A DNA stretch of 64,000 nt from Aporhodopirellula rubra (GTDB taxonomy: Bacteria; Planctomycetota; Planctomycetia; Pirellulales; Pirellulaceae): NCBI RefSeq assembly GCF_014192335.1, contig NZ_JACHXU010000009.1, positions 186,001 through 250,000 on the forward strand. Direction: 5' to 3'. Within the stretch, counting starts at the first letter, position 1. Each line of letters starts with the position of its first letter. The notes beneath the pieces were generated by a model. The model was not told the origin of the DNA and searched no databases. It worked only from the letters and a program-made list of their open reading frames with translations. Made by a program: the position numbers and the translations under genes. Below, piece after piece: positions 45,445 to 55,721 of this stretch.

Positions 45445-46191
45445 TCACTTGCCGCGGTGGCGTTGACGATGTTCCGATGGTGACGTGTTCATGATCCTGC
45501 GAAAGCTGCGGCTGAAATGGGCATGGTCGAAAAAGCCACACGCATGCGCGATCTGAGAAATTGTTTGTTCGGTTTCGACCAACATGCGTGCCGCATTTTC
45601 GATCCGAACGCGAAGCAAGTATTGACGTGGCGACGATCCAAACGCGTGACGAAACCGTCGTTCGAATTGGCTAACCGATAGCCCTGCCATCTCGGCGAGC
45701 TGCGATGTCGTTAACGCTTCGTCGTAATGCAGGTGCAAGTGATTGACGACCAGCGAAAAGGCATCCGCGTCGGCCGATTGCTCACGCAACTGTTCGATCT
45801 GACGCGAGAACCCAGCGATTCCGATCACCACCCCGCGACGGTTTCGCAGTGGGATCTTGCTCGTCATCACCAACCGTGGCGACCCTTCCGATTCCGGCGC
45901 ACTCTCGATCCGATTGACGAGTGGCTCGCCCGATCGCATCACCGCTTCGTCGTCGGCGCGATACTCTTCGGCCCGCTGCTTCGGAAAAAAGTCTAGATCG
46001 GTGCTTCCGATCGCCTGCTCTTCCGACGACACACCGCAATATTCGCACCCTCGGCGATTCAACGCGATGAATCGGCCCCGGCGATCTTTGACGAAAAACG
46101 ACACACCCGGCAACAACTCGAACAACTGGTTCAATTGTCCGAAATCATCGAGCTGATCAAAAAAACGCTTTTGCACTTCGGCATCTTTCAT
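45445..46191 (-). CDS. AraC-family regulator with PAS sensor domain
   Basis: 248 residues from the ATG at 46191 (MKDAEVQKRFFDQL). The N-terminal PAS domain (about 20-135) includes GVSFFVKDRRGRFIALNRRG and DLDFFPKQRAEEY; the C-terminal AraC domain (about 150-245) has LTTSQLAEMAGLSVSQFERRF and ISQIAHACGFFDHAHFSRSF. It probably reads a small ligand or redox state through the PAS fold. It is divergent from the cytochrome/DUF1549/DUF1553 gene, with 117 bp between them, and is a likely controller of it and of the DUF1501 gene. A PAS-HTH architecture of this kind recurs beside such pairs. Confidence 0.87.
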   Translation of the reverse strand: MKDAEVQKRFFDQLDDFGQLNQLFELLPGVSFFVKDRRGRFIALNRRGCEYCGVSSEEQAIGSTDLDFFPKQRAEEYRADDEAVMRSGEPLVNRIESAPESEGSPRLVMTSKIPLRNRRGVVIGIAGFSRQIEQLREQSADADAFSLVVNHLHLHYDEALTTSQLAEMAGLSVSQFERRFRHAFGSSPRQYLLRVRIENAARMLVETEQTISQIAHACGFFDHAHFSRSFRRIMNTSPSEHRQRHRGK

Positions 46192-46308
46192 GCGTCTAAT
46201 ATACACAGCCATTCCGCGTTGATGCAAGACAACACGTTTCTCTTCGTCGATAATGCCGCCTCAACGAACCATTATTGAACGCGATCATTGTTGCGTGGAG
46301 CAAAGACA

Positions 46309-49300
46309 TTGAAAGACCGTCAGCTATCTATCCCACTCGCCCTCGGGCTCGCCGTCGTGATGTTCGGTCGGCTACCGGTCAACGGCGAGGACGTCGATTT
46401 CAACCGAGATGTTCGTCCGATCCTTTCGGACAAATGCTATTTCTGCCACGGGCCTGATGAGGAAAACCGTGAGTCCGGATTACGTCTGGACATCCGCGAC
46501 GAGGCCATCGATGCGATCGAATCGGGCGAGATCCTTGAACGAATGACGAGCGAGGATCCGGACGTATTGATGCCACCGCCCGAATCAAATTTGGCTCTTA
46601 CCGACGAAGACAAGCAGACAATCGCAAAATGGATTGAAGAAGGAGCCCAATACGACGGGCACTGGTCCTTCAAACCGCTTCCCGAAAAGGTCGAGATCCC
46701 TGTCCCCAGTAAACCGGAATGGTGTCGCCAACCGATCGACTGTTTTGTCAACGAGAAAATGGACGAAGCGGGCTTGAGTCCTGCACCCGAGGCGGCACCG
46801 CTGATTTGGCTTCGCCGTGTCGCTCTGGATCTGACCGGCTTGCCTCCCACTCCCGCACAAATCACGCGGTTCGAGAAGGCGATCGAACAGTTAGGCGAAA
46901 ACGCCTACGGTGTCGCCGTATCGGAATTGCTCGCATCGCCGGCCTTCGGCGAGCACATGGCGGTCGCATGGCTCGATGCCGCGAGATACGCCGACTCCTA
47001 CGGATACCAATCCGACAAACTGAACACGCAGTGGCCCTACCGCGACTGGGTCGTCAGAGCGTTCAACGACAACCTTCCCTACAACGATTTTCTTACTTGG
47101 CAGTTGGCCGGCGACCTGCTGGAGAACCCAACCCGCGACCAACGTTTAGCGACCGCGTTTAATCGAATCCATCGCCTCAACAATGAGGGTGGTGCGGTGT
47201 TCGAAGAATGGCGACTCGAGAACGTTGCCGATCGCGTTCACACATTCGGAACTGCGGTGCTCGGCCTGACGTTGGAGTGTTGTCGGTGTCACGATCACAA
47301 GTACGACCCGATTCCGATGAAGGACTTCTATTCGCTGTCGGGCTACTTCAACTCGATTGACGAAAGTGGCGTTTACGATCGCACCGAAAAGGTTCCCGCC
47401 CCCTCGTTGCTGCTGCCTACCGACGAACAGCAAGCCGCCTTGGACGAAGCTCGCCAACGACTGGACGACGCACAACAGAAATACGCAGCAGAACGCGAAC
47501 ACGCGAAAGCTCGCTACTTAACCTGGAAAGAACAACAGCATCAGCAAACAACGACGTCGACATCGATCCCCGATTTGCGACTCGCGTTGTCATTTGATCG
47601 CAACTTCGACAACACGCTGAAGAAAATCTATCATCCGTCGGAGTCCGACCGGGCATGGACACCGATGCCTGATTTGGTCGCAGTGACCGACTCCACGATC
47701 GCGCGTCTCGATCCGATGTCCGCTGATGATCGTCCCGAAACGCAAGACAAACCCGTCGATTTGCCGCGACGTGCGTTGTCGCTCGATGGCGAACGCGGCG
47801 TCACAACCTTGGGCATCGAGCCTTTGGATCGTTGGACGCCTTTTTCATTCGTCGTGACACTACGAGAAACACGACGTGTTGCCGACCGCAGTTTGATCGC
47901 TCACCACACACGTGGTACGGACTGCGGATACAACGGGTGGGATCTGACACTCGTCGACGGTTACTTGGAATCGCGGATGTATCGCGTGTGGCCGGGCAAT
48001 GCCATCGGTGTCCGTTCGAAGGATCCGATTCCTGTCGATCAATGGCACCAGATCACTGCAACCTATGACGGCTCATCGACGGCCTCCGGACTGCAACTGT
48101 TCCTAAACGGCGTCCCTCTCGAAACCATCGTCCTGCGAGACAAAATCAAGAAATCTGCGAATGTGAAAGTGGACCATGGTGGTGAATTCGTGATCGGACA
48201 ACGTTTTCGAGCCCGCGGTCTCGCTGGCGGTTTGATCGACGACATCCGTCTCTACACGCGAGTATTGACTCCAGACGAACTGCAGTCCCTCGCCAGCGGA
48301 AAATCCGTGCCGGTATCGGAGTCGACCTACATCTCCGCGATCGATCCCCCGGCACGTGCCGCATGGGACGCGCTCAACGAAGCGCGGCATTCGCTCGTGA
48401 TGGCGGAAGAAGTGATGGACGAAGTTCCGATTATGGAGGAAACCGAACAGCCTCGCGAAACGCACTTGCTCGCCCGCGGCCAATACGACGCGCCTAAGAA
48501 CGATCAAACCCGTGTCCAGCGTTCGGTCCTGTCAGGACTGCCGCTCACGTTTCCCGAGGACGCCCCCAACAACCGACTCGGGTTAGCAAAATGGGTGACC
48601 GATTCGCGACACCCGCTGACCGGACGCGTTGCGGTGAACCGCTTTTGGGCAAACTTCTTTTCCGAACCGCTGGTCCACACGCCCGAGAACTTTGGCTTGC
48701 AAGGCGATCTGCCGACACACCCCGAGCTACTCGATTGGCTCGCCCGCGATTTCATCGACAGCGGATGGAACGTCAAACGGTTGTGCCGCAACATCGTCAT
48801 GTCGGCAACGTATCGTCAAAGTTCAGCCATCACGCCGGAGAAGAACGAAATCGATCCGACGAATCGTCTGCTCGCACGCGGCCCCGCACACCGTTTGGCG
48901 GCGGAACAAATCCGCGATGTCGCTTTGGCCAGCTCCGGGCTGATCAACCTCACCCGAGGCGGACCACCGGTATCGCCGTACCAACCCGGCGAAGACCTCT
49001 GGCGTGAATCCAACGGCATGTCACCTCCTTATCAGCAATCGGTGGGCAAGGCGTTGTACCGTCGCTCGTTGTACTCGGTTTGGAAACGCACCGCTCCGCT
49101 GCCCAACATGCTGACGTTCGACTCGGGCAGTCGTGAAGTCTGCGCCGTCAAACGCTCACGCACCAACACACCGTTGCAGGCCCTCGTGTTGCTCAACGAC
49201 GTACAGTTCGTGGAAGCCGCACGTGCATTGGCTACAGCGGTCCTACCGACCAGTGACGACAGTGCACGTATCAGCGAAGCGTTCGTTCGATTGACCGGAC

Positions 49301-49509
49301 GTCATCCAGAAACCAACGAATTGAAGATCCTGATGGACCAAATGGCGAACGAGCGGGACTATTTCACGAACAACCGTGCCGCTGCGGTTGAGTTCATCGG
49401 TCTCGGTGAATCCAAACCGGACGCCGACCTCGACCCTGTCGAACTCGCAGCCACCACTGCGGTTTGCCAAACCATCTTGAACCTCGACGCAACCATTTGG
49501 AAACGATAA
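46309..49509 (+). CDS. Cytochrome c-like DUF1549/DUF1553 protein
   Basis: 1066 residues from a TTG at 46309 preceded by GTGGAG; a start at 46288 is possible, and no ATG fits. A signal peptide (LSIPLALGLAVVMFG) precedes a planctomycete PSCyt1 cytochrome domain with haem site CYFCH at about 43-47. DUF1549 (about 140-340) contains WLDAARYADSYGYQSD and CCRCHDHKYDP, a second CxxCH-type motif. A LamG-like beta-sandwich inserts at about 510-650, then DUF1553 (about 735-1000) with GRVAVNRFWANFFSEPLV. The family is thought to act in the periplasm, perhaps on polysaccharides, with unproven chemistry. DUF1501 follows 12 bp later. Confidence 0.92.
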   Translation: MKDRQLSIPLALGLAVVMFGRLPVNGEDVDFNRDVRPILSDKCYFCHGPDEENRESGLRLDIRDEAIDAIESGEILERMTSEDPDVLMPPPESNLALTDEDKQTIAKWIEEGAQYDGHWSFKPLPEKVEIPVPSKPEWCRQPIDCFVNEKMDEAGLSPAPEAAPLIWLRRVALDLTGLPPTPAQITRFEKAIEQLGENAYGVAVSELLASPAFGEHMAVAWLDAARYADSYGYQSDKLNTQWPYRDWVVRAFNDNLPYNDFLTWQLAGDLLENPTRDQRLATAFNRIHRLNNEGGAVFEEWRLENVADRVHTFGTAVLGLTLECCRCHDHKYDPIPMKDFYSLSGYFNSIDESGVYDRTEKVPAPSLLLPTDEQQAALDEARQRLDDAQQKYAAEREHAKARYLTWKEQQHQQTTTSTSIPDLRLALSFDRNFDNTLKKIYHPSESDRAWTPMPDLVAVTDSTIARLDPMSADDRPETQDKPVDLPRRALSLDGERGVTTLGIEPLDRWTPFSFVVTLRETRRVADRSLIAHHTRGTDCGYNGWDLTLVDGYLESRMYRVWPGNAIGVRSKDPIPVDQWHQITATYDGSSTASGLQLFLNGVPLETIVLRDKIKKSANVKVDHGGEFVIGQRFRARGLAGGLIDDIRLYTRVLTPDELQSLASGKSVPVSESTYISAIDPPARAAWDALNEARHSLVMAEEVMDEVPIMEETEQPRETHLLARGQYDAPKNDQTRVQRSVLSGLPLTFPEDAPNNRLGLAKWVTDSRHPLTGRVAVNRFWANFFSEPLVHTPENFGLQGDLPTHPELLDWLARDFIDSGWNVKRLCRNIVMSATYRQSSAITPEKNEIDPTNRLLARGPAHRLAAEQIRDVALASSGLINLTRGGPPVSPYQPGEDLWRESNGMSPPYQQSVGKALYRRSLYSVWKRTAPLPNMLTFDSGSREVCAVKRSRTNTPLQALVLLNDVQFVEAARALATAVLPTSDDSARISEAFVRLTGRHPETNELKILMDQMANERDYFTNNRAAAVEFIGLGESKPDADLDPVELAATTAVCQTILNLDATIWKR

Positions 49510-49521
49510 GGGCGGCCTGAC

Positions 49522-50985
49522 ATGACCATACAACTGAACCAACACAGCAGCAATCCGCTGGCGGCGAACCGCCGCATTTTCATCCGCAACGGATGCACAA
49601 CCCTCGGCAGCGCCGCGTTAGCATCGCTGATGGGGCGAGAAGGATTGGCCTCGCCGACTCCCGCCGCCAACACTCCGTCGGCGATGTCCGGCACGCACTT
49701 CGCCCCCAAAGCCAAACGGGTAATCTACCTGTTTCAATCGGGAGGCCCGGCGCAACAGGACCTGTTCGATTACAAACCCATTCTCAACAAGATGAATGGT
49801 GAAGAACTGCCGCCCGCGGTGCGTGGCGAACAACGACTCACCGGCATGTCGGTGAACCAATCGTCGCTGCCGCTCGCGGGATCGCATTTCAAGTTCTCTC
49901 AGCACGGGCAATCCGGTGCGTGGTTGAGCGACCTGCTGCCTTACCACCGCGAAATCGTCGACGATGTTTGTTTCATCAAATCGATGAACACCGAAGCGAT
50001 CAATCACGACCCCGCGATCACGATGTTTCAAACCGGGTCGCAAATTGCCGGTCGGCCGTCTCTCGGTTCATGGTTGTCGTACGGCCTGGGCAGCGAAAAC
50101 GAAGACCTTCCCGCATTCATCGTTCTCGTCTCGGCAGGGCAGGGTGGTCAACCTCTTTATTCGCGGTTGTGGGGAAACGGTTTCCTGGACTCGAAGTATC
50201 AGGGAGTGCAGTTCCGCGGCGGAAACGATCCGGTTCTCTACCTTTCGAACCCGTCAGGCATCACCCGGCCTCATCGTCGATCACAACTCGATGCGATCAA
50301 TAAACTGAATCAGCATCAGTATCAAAACGAACTCGATCCCGAAATTGAATCTCGCATCGCACAATACGAGATGGCGTTTCGGATGCAAGCAAGCGTTCCG
50401 AGTGTAACGGATTTTTCAGACGAACCCGAATCAACATTTGAATCCTACGGTGCCGACGCTCGCACCCCTGGCACGTTTGCCGCCAACTGCTTGCTGGCTC
50501 GACGATTGGCCGAACGTGACGTGCGATTCATCCAACTTTACCACCAGGGATGGGACCAGCATTCCAACCTGCCAAAAGGAATCAAAGGACAAGCTCAGGA
50601 AACTGACCAAGCGTCAGCGGCCTTGATCAAGGATCTCAAACAACGCGGTATGCTAGACGACACGTTGGTGATTTGGGGCGGCGAATTCGGACGAACCTCG
50701 TATTCGCAAGGTGTCATGACACCGGACAACTACGGTCGCGACCACCATCCACGCTGCTTCACCACGTGGATTGCAGGCGGTGGAGTCAAACCCGGAATGA
50801 CCTTTGGAGCAACGGATGAGTTCGGATACAACGTCGTGGAAAACGGAGTACACGTTCACGATTTCAACGCCACGATCCTGCACCTGCTCGGCATCGACCA
50901 CGAACGATTAACCTACAAGTATCAAGGGCGACGGTTCCGACTGACGGACGTCCATGGCGAGGTAATCGAACCGATTTTGAGCTGA
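49522..50985 (+). CDS. DUF1501 protein, Tat-exported
   Basis: 487 residues. A twin-arginine type signal (NRRIFIRNGCTTLGSAALASLMG) precedes the DUF1501 domain, whose landmarks are YLFQSGGPAQQDLFDYKP, DPAITMFQTGSQIAGRPSLGSWLSYGLG and DTLVIWGGEFGRTSYSQG. The fold is related to sulfatases and phosphatases but the family has no proven activity. It is the usual partner of DUF1549/DUF1553 proteins, and here follows that gene after 12 bp on the same transcript. It should work in the periplasm. Confidence 0.93.
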   Translation: MTIQLNQHSSNPLAANRRIFIRNGCTTLGSAALASLMGREGLASPTPAANTPSAMSGTHFAPKAKRVIYLFQSGGPAQQDLFDYKPILNKMNGEELPPAVRGEQRLTGMSVNQSSLPLAGSHFKFSQHGQSGAWLSDLLPYHREIVDDVCFIKSMNTEAINHDPAITMFQTGSQIAGRPSLGSWLSYGLGSENEDLPAFIVLVSAGQGGQPLYSRLWGNGFLDSKYQGVQFRGGNDPVLYLSNPSGITRPHRRSQLDAINKLNQHQYQNELDPEIESRIAQYEMAFRMQASVPSVTDFSDEPESTFESYGADARTPGTFAANCLLARRLAERDVRFIQLYHQGWDQHSNLPKGIKGQAQETDQASAALIKDLKQRGMLDDTLVIWGGEFGRTSYSQGVMTPDNYGRDHHPRCFTTWIAGGGVKPGMTFGATDEFGYNVVENGVHVHDFNATILHLLGIDHERLTYKYQGRRFRLTDVHGEVIEPILS

Positions 50986-51126
50986 CGCACCAATCGGTAT
51001 CACCGGATTGTCATAGCCAGCATATCATCGCCAACAACATCGCCATTCGCTGGCGTGTCGTGCTGGCATGGATGGCTGGAACAGACACATCCCCAGGACA
51101 ACAACATTTGTTACTGACGAACAATG

Positions 51127-51232
51127 AGAGCATCTCAAAGGATGGACGTGCCCGTACACAGCAACTGGATGTCGCCTGAATTCAGCCTCACGAACTCCAG
51201 CGACATCGGGTACATCGTTTAAAAAATGCTCT
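51127..51232 (-). repeat. Palindromic dispersed element, copy 2
   Basis: 106 bp bounded by terminal inverted repeats AGAGCAT (51127-51133) and ATGCTCT (51226-51232), with inner arms GATGTCGC (51168-51175) and GCGACATC (51200-51207) and TGAATTCA at the centre. Read in the direction of the spondin gene it begins TAGAGCAT on that gene's stop codon, just as copy 1 does on its own gene. Confidence 0.75.
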
Positions 51233-54200
51233 AAAACAGTTGACTGATTGCGGATTCGATTTCGTCGTCACCGAACGAAGTCGCCGCTGCATTCGGCCGG
51301 GTTAACTGACTGATCGCAACATCAAATGTTTCGTTTATCGACGCTCCGCTCTCGTTGACATCTCGCCCCAACGGTTCCGCGGCGGCACTTCGCCGATTGA
51401 GTTCATTGATGACGATCAACGCGTCAAGTTCCGTGACCTGGGTGTCCCCACCGACGTCCAAATCAAATCCAAATCGCTGAGCCTCATCGCTGATGGTCGA
51501 GCGACTTCCGAACTCGTTGAGGAAGTTAATCACCAGCAATGCGTCAAGAGATGAAACGAACCCATCTCGGTTCACGTCACTGACCGTTTGCGAGTTTTGC
51601 AGACTGACGCTTCTAACAGAACACGCCGCATCCACACCCGAGCAAACCTCAGCTTCGGGATCGTGCAGAGAGATTGTGATCGTCGCCAGCGGTGTGAGGG
51701 CTCCGAACGCCGACGCGAGTGTCGCCCCCGTTGGCAAGTCGGTTCCGATGAACTCATCCAATCCGGTGTGAGCATGGACTACACCGCCTTCATCCACACC
51801 ATCACCACTGCCCGGTGAAAATGCGGCACCGCCACCGACGGCGTTGTTAACCTCGGTTCCGGCATCGTACACATCGCGGCCGTAAATTGTGATCTGACGG
51901 GCACCTTTGAAGTTGCCGTTAATGTCGAACAATTCATAGGCAGCCGGGTTGAGGTTGGCGACGAAAGCGTCGTTCGACGGAATCACCATGCTGGCGAAGC
52001 TGAAGAAACGATTGTCGTTCGAATCGGTGACCTCGATGATTTGGCTGGTGGTTTCACCGGGTTCAATCACCGGTGCGCCGGCAAAGCCACCCGGTGCCGC
52101 CAGCACAGCACCGGTGCCACTGGTCTCGCTTTGGAATCGATTAACCAGTTCACTGACGTCGCCGGTCTCGGCAATCTGTTCGAGTCCTGGAAATTCCGAC
52201 GCACTGCGGCCACCGCGAGCGATCTCAAAACTTCCTTCGTGGAATCCAACCCAGAACGGTGTTTGACTCAGTCCACCGAGCGGCGACAACGACTCAATAC
52301 TGACCTCCAATCGAACGCCGACGTCAACGCCAAACGCGCCAATGACTTCTCCACGCCGACCTTGTCCAAACGTATCTCGAACAGAATCCGAATTGATCGC
52401 AACGACATAACGTCCATTGTTTCGAGCGGTAAACTCGTCGTCATGAGTGGTAATGGTATACGTCGCGACCACCGATTGAGGCGTTGTCCCATTGGCAGCA
52501 TCGAACTCAACATCAACAACTCGAAGCTCCTCACCTCGCGGCCCCGTCACGTTGATATCATCGACACCTATCGTCGTCAGATCGATTCCGGCGGGATCGT
52601 TGTAGGTAACCGTGATCGTTTGAGAATTGGTTCCCGCAACATCGACATCCATGACGGAAGCTGCCGCAACGGGTCCTTCGAGATCAACGACGCCGCCACC
52701 CGTTCCCGCCAATCCGATCGTGATCCGAGCAATCGGAGTCAGCGACGTGAACGCCGATTCCAAATTGCCGCCGCTGGCAATCGGCGTGCCAACAAACGCA
52801 TCTAATCCTCCATGACGACGGATCACGCCATTTTCATCGACACCATCCCCCGGCAGTGTCGAGAACGCGGCCCCCGCCCCCACACTGTTGACCTCCGTCC
52901 CTGCGTCCCAAATGTCGCGACCATAAATCGTGATGGTACGCGGACCGTTGAAGAAACCGTTGACATCAAACAGCTCATATTGCTGTGGGTTTAGATTAGC
53001 GAGGAAGGCGTCGTTTGACGGTATCACCATGCTCGCAAAACTGAAGAAGCGATTCGCATCGGTATCGAAAACCTGAACGGTTTGGGTCGCAATTTCGCCG
53101 GGTTCAAAAACGGGAGCCCCGGCGAATCCGCCCGGCGCGGCAACCACCGCTCCCGCACCATCGGACTGCGACGCAAAACGTGCCACCAACCCGTCAACGT
53201 TTCCCTCCTCCGCGATTGCCTCGAGTCCTTCAAAATCAGCAGCAGACGCACCGGCTCGTCCGACCTCAAAGTTACCCTCGTGAACTCCAATCCAGAAGGG
53301 TGTTTGCGCCAATCCGCCGTCACTCGACAGGTTCTCAATGGTGACGTCGAGTTCAACCGCGACACGAACCTCAAACGAACCGATCGCGGTGATCGGCGAC
53401 TCATTGCCGAGCGTATCACCGACCTCTGCGTCATTCAAACTGATGAAGTACAAACCGTTGTCTTGTGGCGTGAACCCATCACCATCGACCGGAGCGACCT
53501 CGTAAACTGCCGTCACGTTGTGACTCGATTCACTACCGACGGGACTCGTTGTCACGCCCACGACTTGTAACTCCCGTCCATCGGCCGAGGTGATCTGAAT
53601 GTCATTCACATCGAGACTATTGACATCCACTCCTGACCCATCGCTGTACGTCACACGAACCTGGTGCGTCGGTTGAGAACCGCCGATCAATGAAGGTGCG
53701 TCCGCAGTCGCCCGTGGCCCCCGGTGATCAATCGCAGACGCAGGCGAATCGGCCATCGTGATCGTAATACGACCGATCGGAGTCATACTCGAAAATGCGG
53801 TTCCCAACGATTCACCGGTCGGCAATCCAGTCCCCACAAAATCGTCGAGACCAACGTGACGCCGTATGACACCGCCTTCGTCGACCGACACTCCTCCCTC
53901 GGTGCTGAACGCCGCGCCCAGACCTGGGCCGTTCGTTTCCGTCCCCGCGTCCCAGATGTCTTGCCCATAGAGGGTGATCGTTCGCGTGCCAGTGAATTGC
54001 CCAAATGCATCAAACAATTCGATCGCTCGCGGATCGAGATTTGCGATGAACGCATCGTTGGACGGGATCACCATGCTCGCGTAGCTAAAGAAGCGGCTCG
54101 ATGCAGGATCATCGACATCAAGCGATTGAGAAAACACTTCCCCCGGCTCAAAAACCGGTGCTCCCACGAAGCCACCGGGTGCCGTGATGGTCGCTCCGTT

Positions 54201-55592
54201 CCCGCTGCTTTCATTGATGAATCGATTGACCAACACACTGAGGTCACCGTCTTCGGCGAGTTCTTCGAGACCGCCAAAGTTTGCCGCCGAGCCTCCCGCA
54301 CGCGCAATTTCAAATCGGCCATCGTGTGCCGCGATCCAAACCGGCGTTTGCCCCAAACCACCTGCATCCCCAAGGCTTTCGAACGTCACGTTGAGACGCA
54401 CCGGAACATGGACGGTAAAGTCGCCCAAGTTTTCACCTGCGGCGGAATGAGCAAACGGATCATTGACTTCTCCATCGAGCAATACAACCGTGTACGTTCC
54501 GTTGTCGAGTGACGTGAACATGCCTGACGACGTCACGATCGATGGCGACAATCGATACGTCGCGGTGACCTCTGTCGGCGCGAATCCAGCAACCGCTCCG
54601 ACGGGTGCGTCCGTTGTCACCGACACAACATCGAGCTGCGTTAGCAGCGGTCCGGTCACTCGCAAATCACCCGTCGTGATGCTCGAAAGATCCACACCCG
54701 AAGGGTCTCGGTAAACAACTTCGACTTCGTGAAAGTCCGCACGCTGGTTCAGATCCGTGGCCTGAAGAACTGCCGTCGGCGCCGACGTGTCAATCGGATT
54801 ACTGGGCTGACTGGCTTGTGAAATCGTGATGCGTGCGATCGGCGTTTGAGCCTCGAAGGCACGTCCGAGCGTACCGCCAGATGCAATATCGACACCGACA
54901 AAATCATCCAGACCGAGATGCGCCGTGATCACTCCGTTTTCATCAGCGCGTGCACCTGCTCCAGGAACAAATGCGGGACCACCGGCTGGGTCATTGACCT
55001 CTGTTCCCGCGTCCCAAATCTGATCGCCGTACACCACAATGGTTTGTGTGCCACGGAAATTGCCCGCATCATCGAACAACCGGTACGCTTGAGAATTCAG
55101 ATTGCCAATGAAGGCATCGTTGGACGGAATCACCATGGACGCAAAGCTGAAATACGGTGACGCTGTCGTGTCACTGACGGTGAAGTTCTGCGTCACCGAT
55201 TCGCCGGGTTCAAACACGGGAGCTCCCGCAAATCCGTCCGGCGCGGTGACAACATCATCGTCGCCACTGCTTTCACTCGCAAAGCGACTTCGCAGCACTG
55301 AGACGTCACCTCCCTCAGCAATTTCCTGCAATCCGCCAAATCCAGCGGCTGACTCGCCAAGGGTTCCGATGTCAAACGTACCGTCATGAGCGCCAATCCA
55401 AACCGGTGTCGCCCCCAAACCGCCCTCAACCGCAAGGTTCTCAATCGTCACCTGCAACACCTCGGCAGCCAACAATTGCCGTCGCTCGAGCGATTCCAAT
55501 TTCAATAAACGACTACGCCCCAATCGGCGAGAGCTAGATCGCGGATTCGTTCGCGTTTTCGAAGTGTGGGAGCAGAAAAATTGGGAACGCAT
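51231..55592 (-). CDS. Giant spondin-domain and dockerin surface protein
   Basis: 1453 residues from the ATG at 55592, with AGGTG just upstream; a GTG nine bases earlier falls in that site. The N-terminus holds LKLESLERRQLLAAEV, the LEPR-XLL-like export motif. Four copies of a spondin-N-like domain follow at about 1.04-1.06 kb spacing, each with a start like VTIENLSSDGGLAQTP, EPGE, and FSFASMVIPSNDAF, and each followed by an Ig-like linker. Near the C-terminus, a dockerin type I pair (DVNRDGFVSSLDALLVIN and DTQVTELDALIVINEL) should bind calcium. Function is probably adhesive or scaffold. It is divergent from the ECF sigma gene. Confidence 0.9.
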   Translation of the reverse strand: MRSQFFCSHTSKTRTNPRSSSRRLGRSRLLKLESLERRQLLAAEVLQVTIENLAVEGGLGATPVWIGAHDGTFDIGTLGESAAGFGGLQEIAEGGDVSVLRSRFASESSGDDDVVTAPDGFAGAPVFEPGESVTQNFTVSDTTASPYFSFASMVIPSNDAFIGNLNSQAYRLFDDAGNFRGTQTIVVYGDQIWDAGTEVNDPAGGPAFVPGAGARADENGVITAHLGLDDFVGVDIASGGTLGRAFEAQTPIARITISQASQPSNPIDTSAPTAVLQATDLNQRADFHEVEVVYRDPSGVDLSSITTGDLRVTGPLLTQLDVVSVTTDAPVGAVAGFAPTEVTATYRLSPSIVTSSGMFTSLDNGTYTVVLLDGEVNDPFAHSAAGENLGDFTVHVPVRLNVTFESLGDAGGLGQTPVWIAAHDGRFEIARAGGSAANFGGLEELAEDGDLSVLVNRFINESSGNGATITAPGGFVGAPVFEPGEVFSQSLDVDDPASSRFFSYASMVIPSNDAFIANLDPRAIELFDAFGQFTGTRTITLYGQDIWDAGTETNGPGLGAAFSTEGGVSVDEGGVIRRHVGLDDFVGTGLPTGESLGTAFSSMTPIGRITITMADSPASAIDHRGPRATADAPSLIGGSQPTHQVRVTYSDGSGVDVNSLDVNDIQITSADGRELQVVGVTTSPVGSESSHNVTAVYEVAPVDGDGFTPQDNGLYFISLNDAEVGDTLGNESPITAIGSFEVRVAVELDVTIENLSSDGGLAQTPFWIGVHEGNFEVGRAGASAADFEGLEAIAEEGNVDGLVARFASQSDGAGAVVAAPGGFAGAPVFEPGEIATQTVQVFDTDANRFFSFASMVIPSNDAFLANLNPQQYELFDVNGFFNGPRTITIYGRDIWDAGTEVNSVGAGAAFSTLPGDGVDENGVIRRHGGLDAFVGTPIASGGNLESAFTSLTPIARITIGLAGTGGGVVDLEGPVAAASVMDVDVAGTNSQTITVTYNDPAGIDLTTIGVDDINVTGPRGEELRVVDVEFDAANGTTPQSVVATYTITTHDDEFTARNNGRYVVAINSDSVRDTFGQGRRGEVIGAFGVDVGVRLEVSIESLSPLGGLSQTPFWVGFHEGSFEIARGGRSASEFPGLEQIAETGDVSELVNRFQSETSGTGAVLAAPGGFAGAPVIEPGETTSQIIEVTDSNDNRFFSFASMVIPSNDAFVANLNPAAYELFDINGNFKGARQITIYGRDVYDAGTEVNNAVGGGAAFSPGSGDGVDEGGVVHAHTGLDEFIGTDLPTGATLASAFGALTPLATITISLHDPEAEVCSGVDAACSVRSVSLQNSQTVSDVNRDGFVSSLDALLVINFLNEFGSRSTISDEAQRFGFDLDVGGDTQVTELDALIVINELNRRSAAAEPLGRDVNESGASINETFDVAISQLTRPNAAATSFGDDEIESAISQLF

Positions 55593-55721
55593 CGGTGACA
55601 CCTGCGGAAGACTAGACTATGAAAATGAAAGGTGAGGGTGGCGGAATCCACGGCTCAAACGCCATCAACCCAACGCACATGCGGAGAGAGTTCACTGTGG
55701 CCGCGGGAGAGTTGGTCGCGT

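Noticed and set aside
52041-54512. Long forward frames over the spondin gene
   Set aside because: They change frame with each domain repeat, as expected for shadows of repeated coding sequence.
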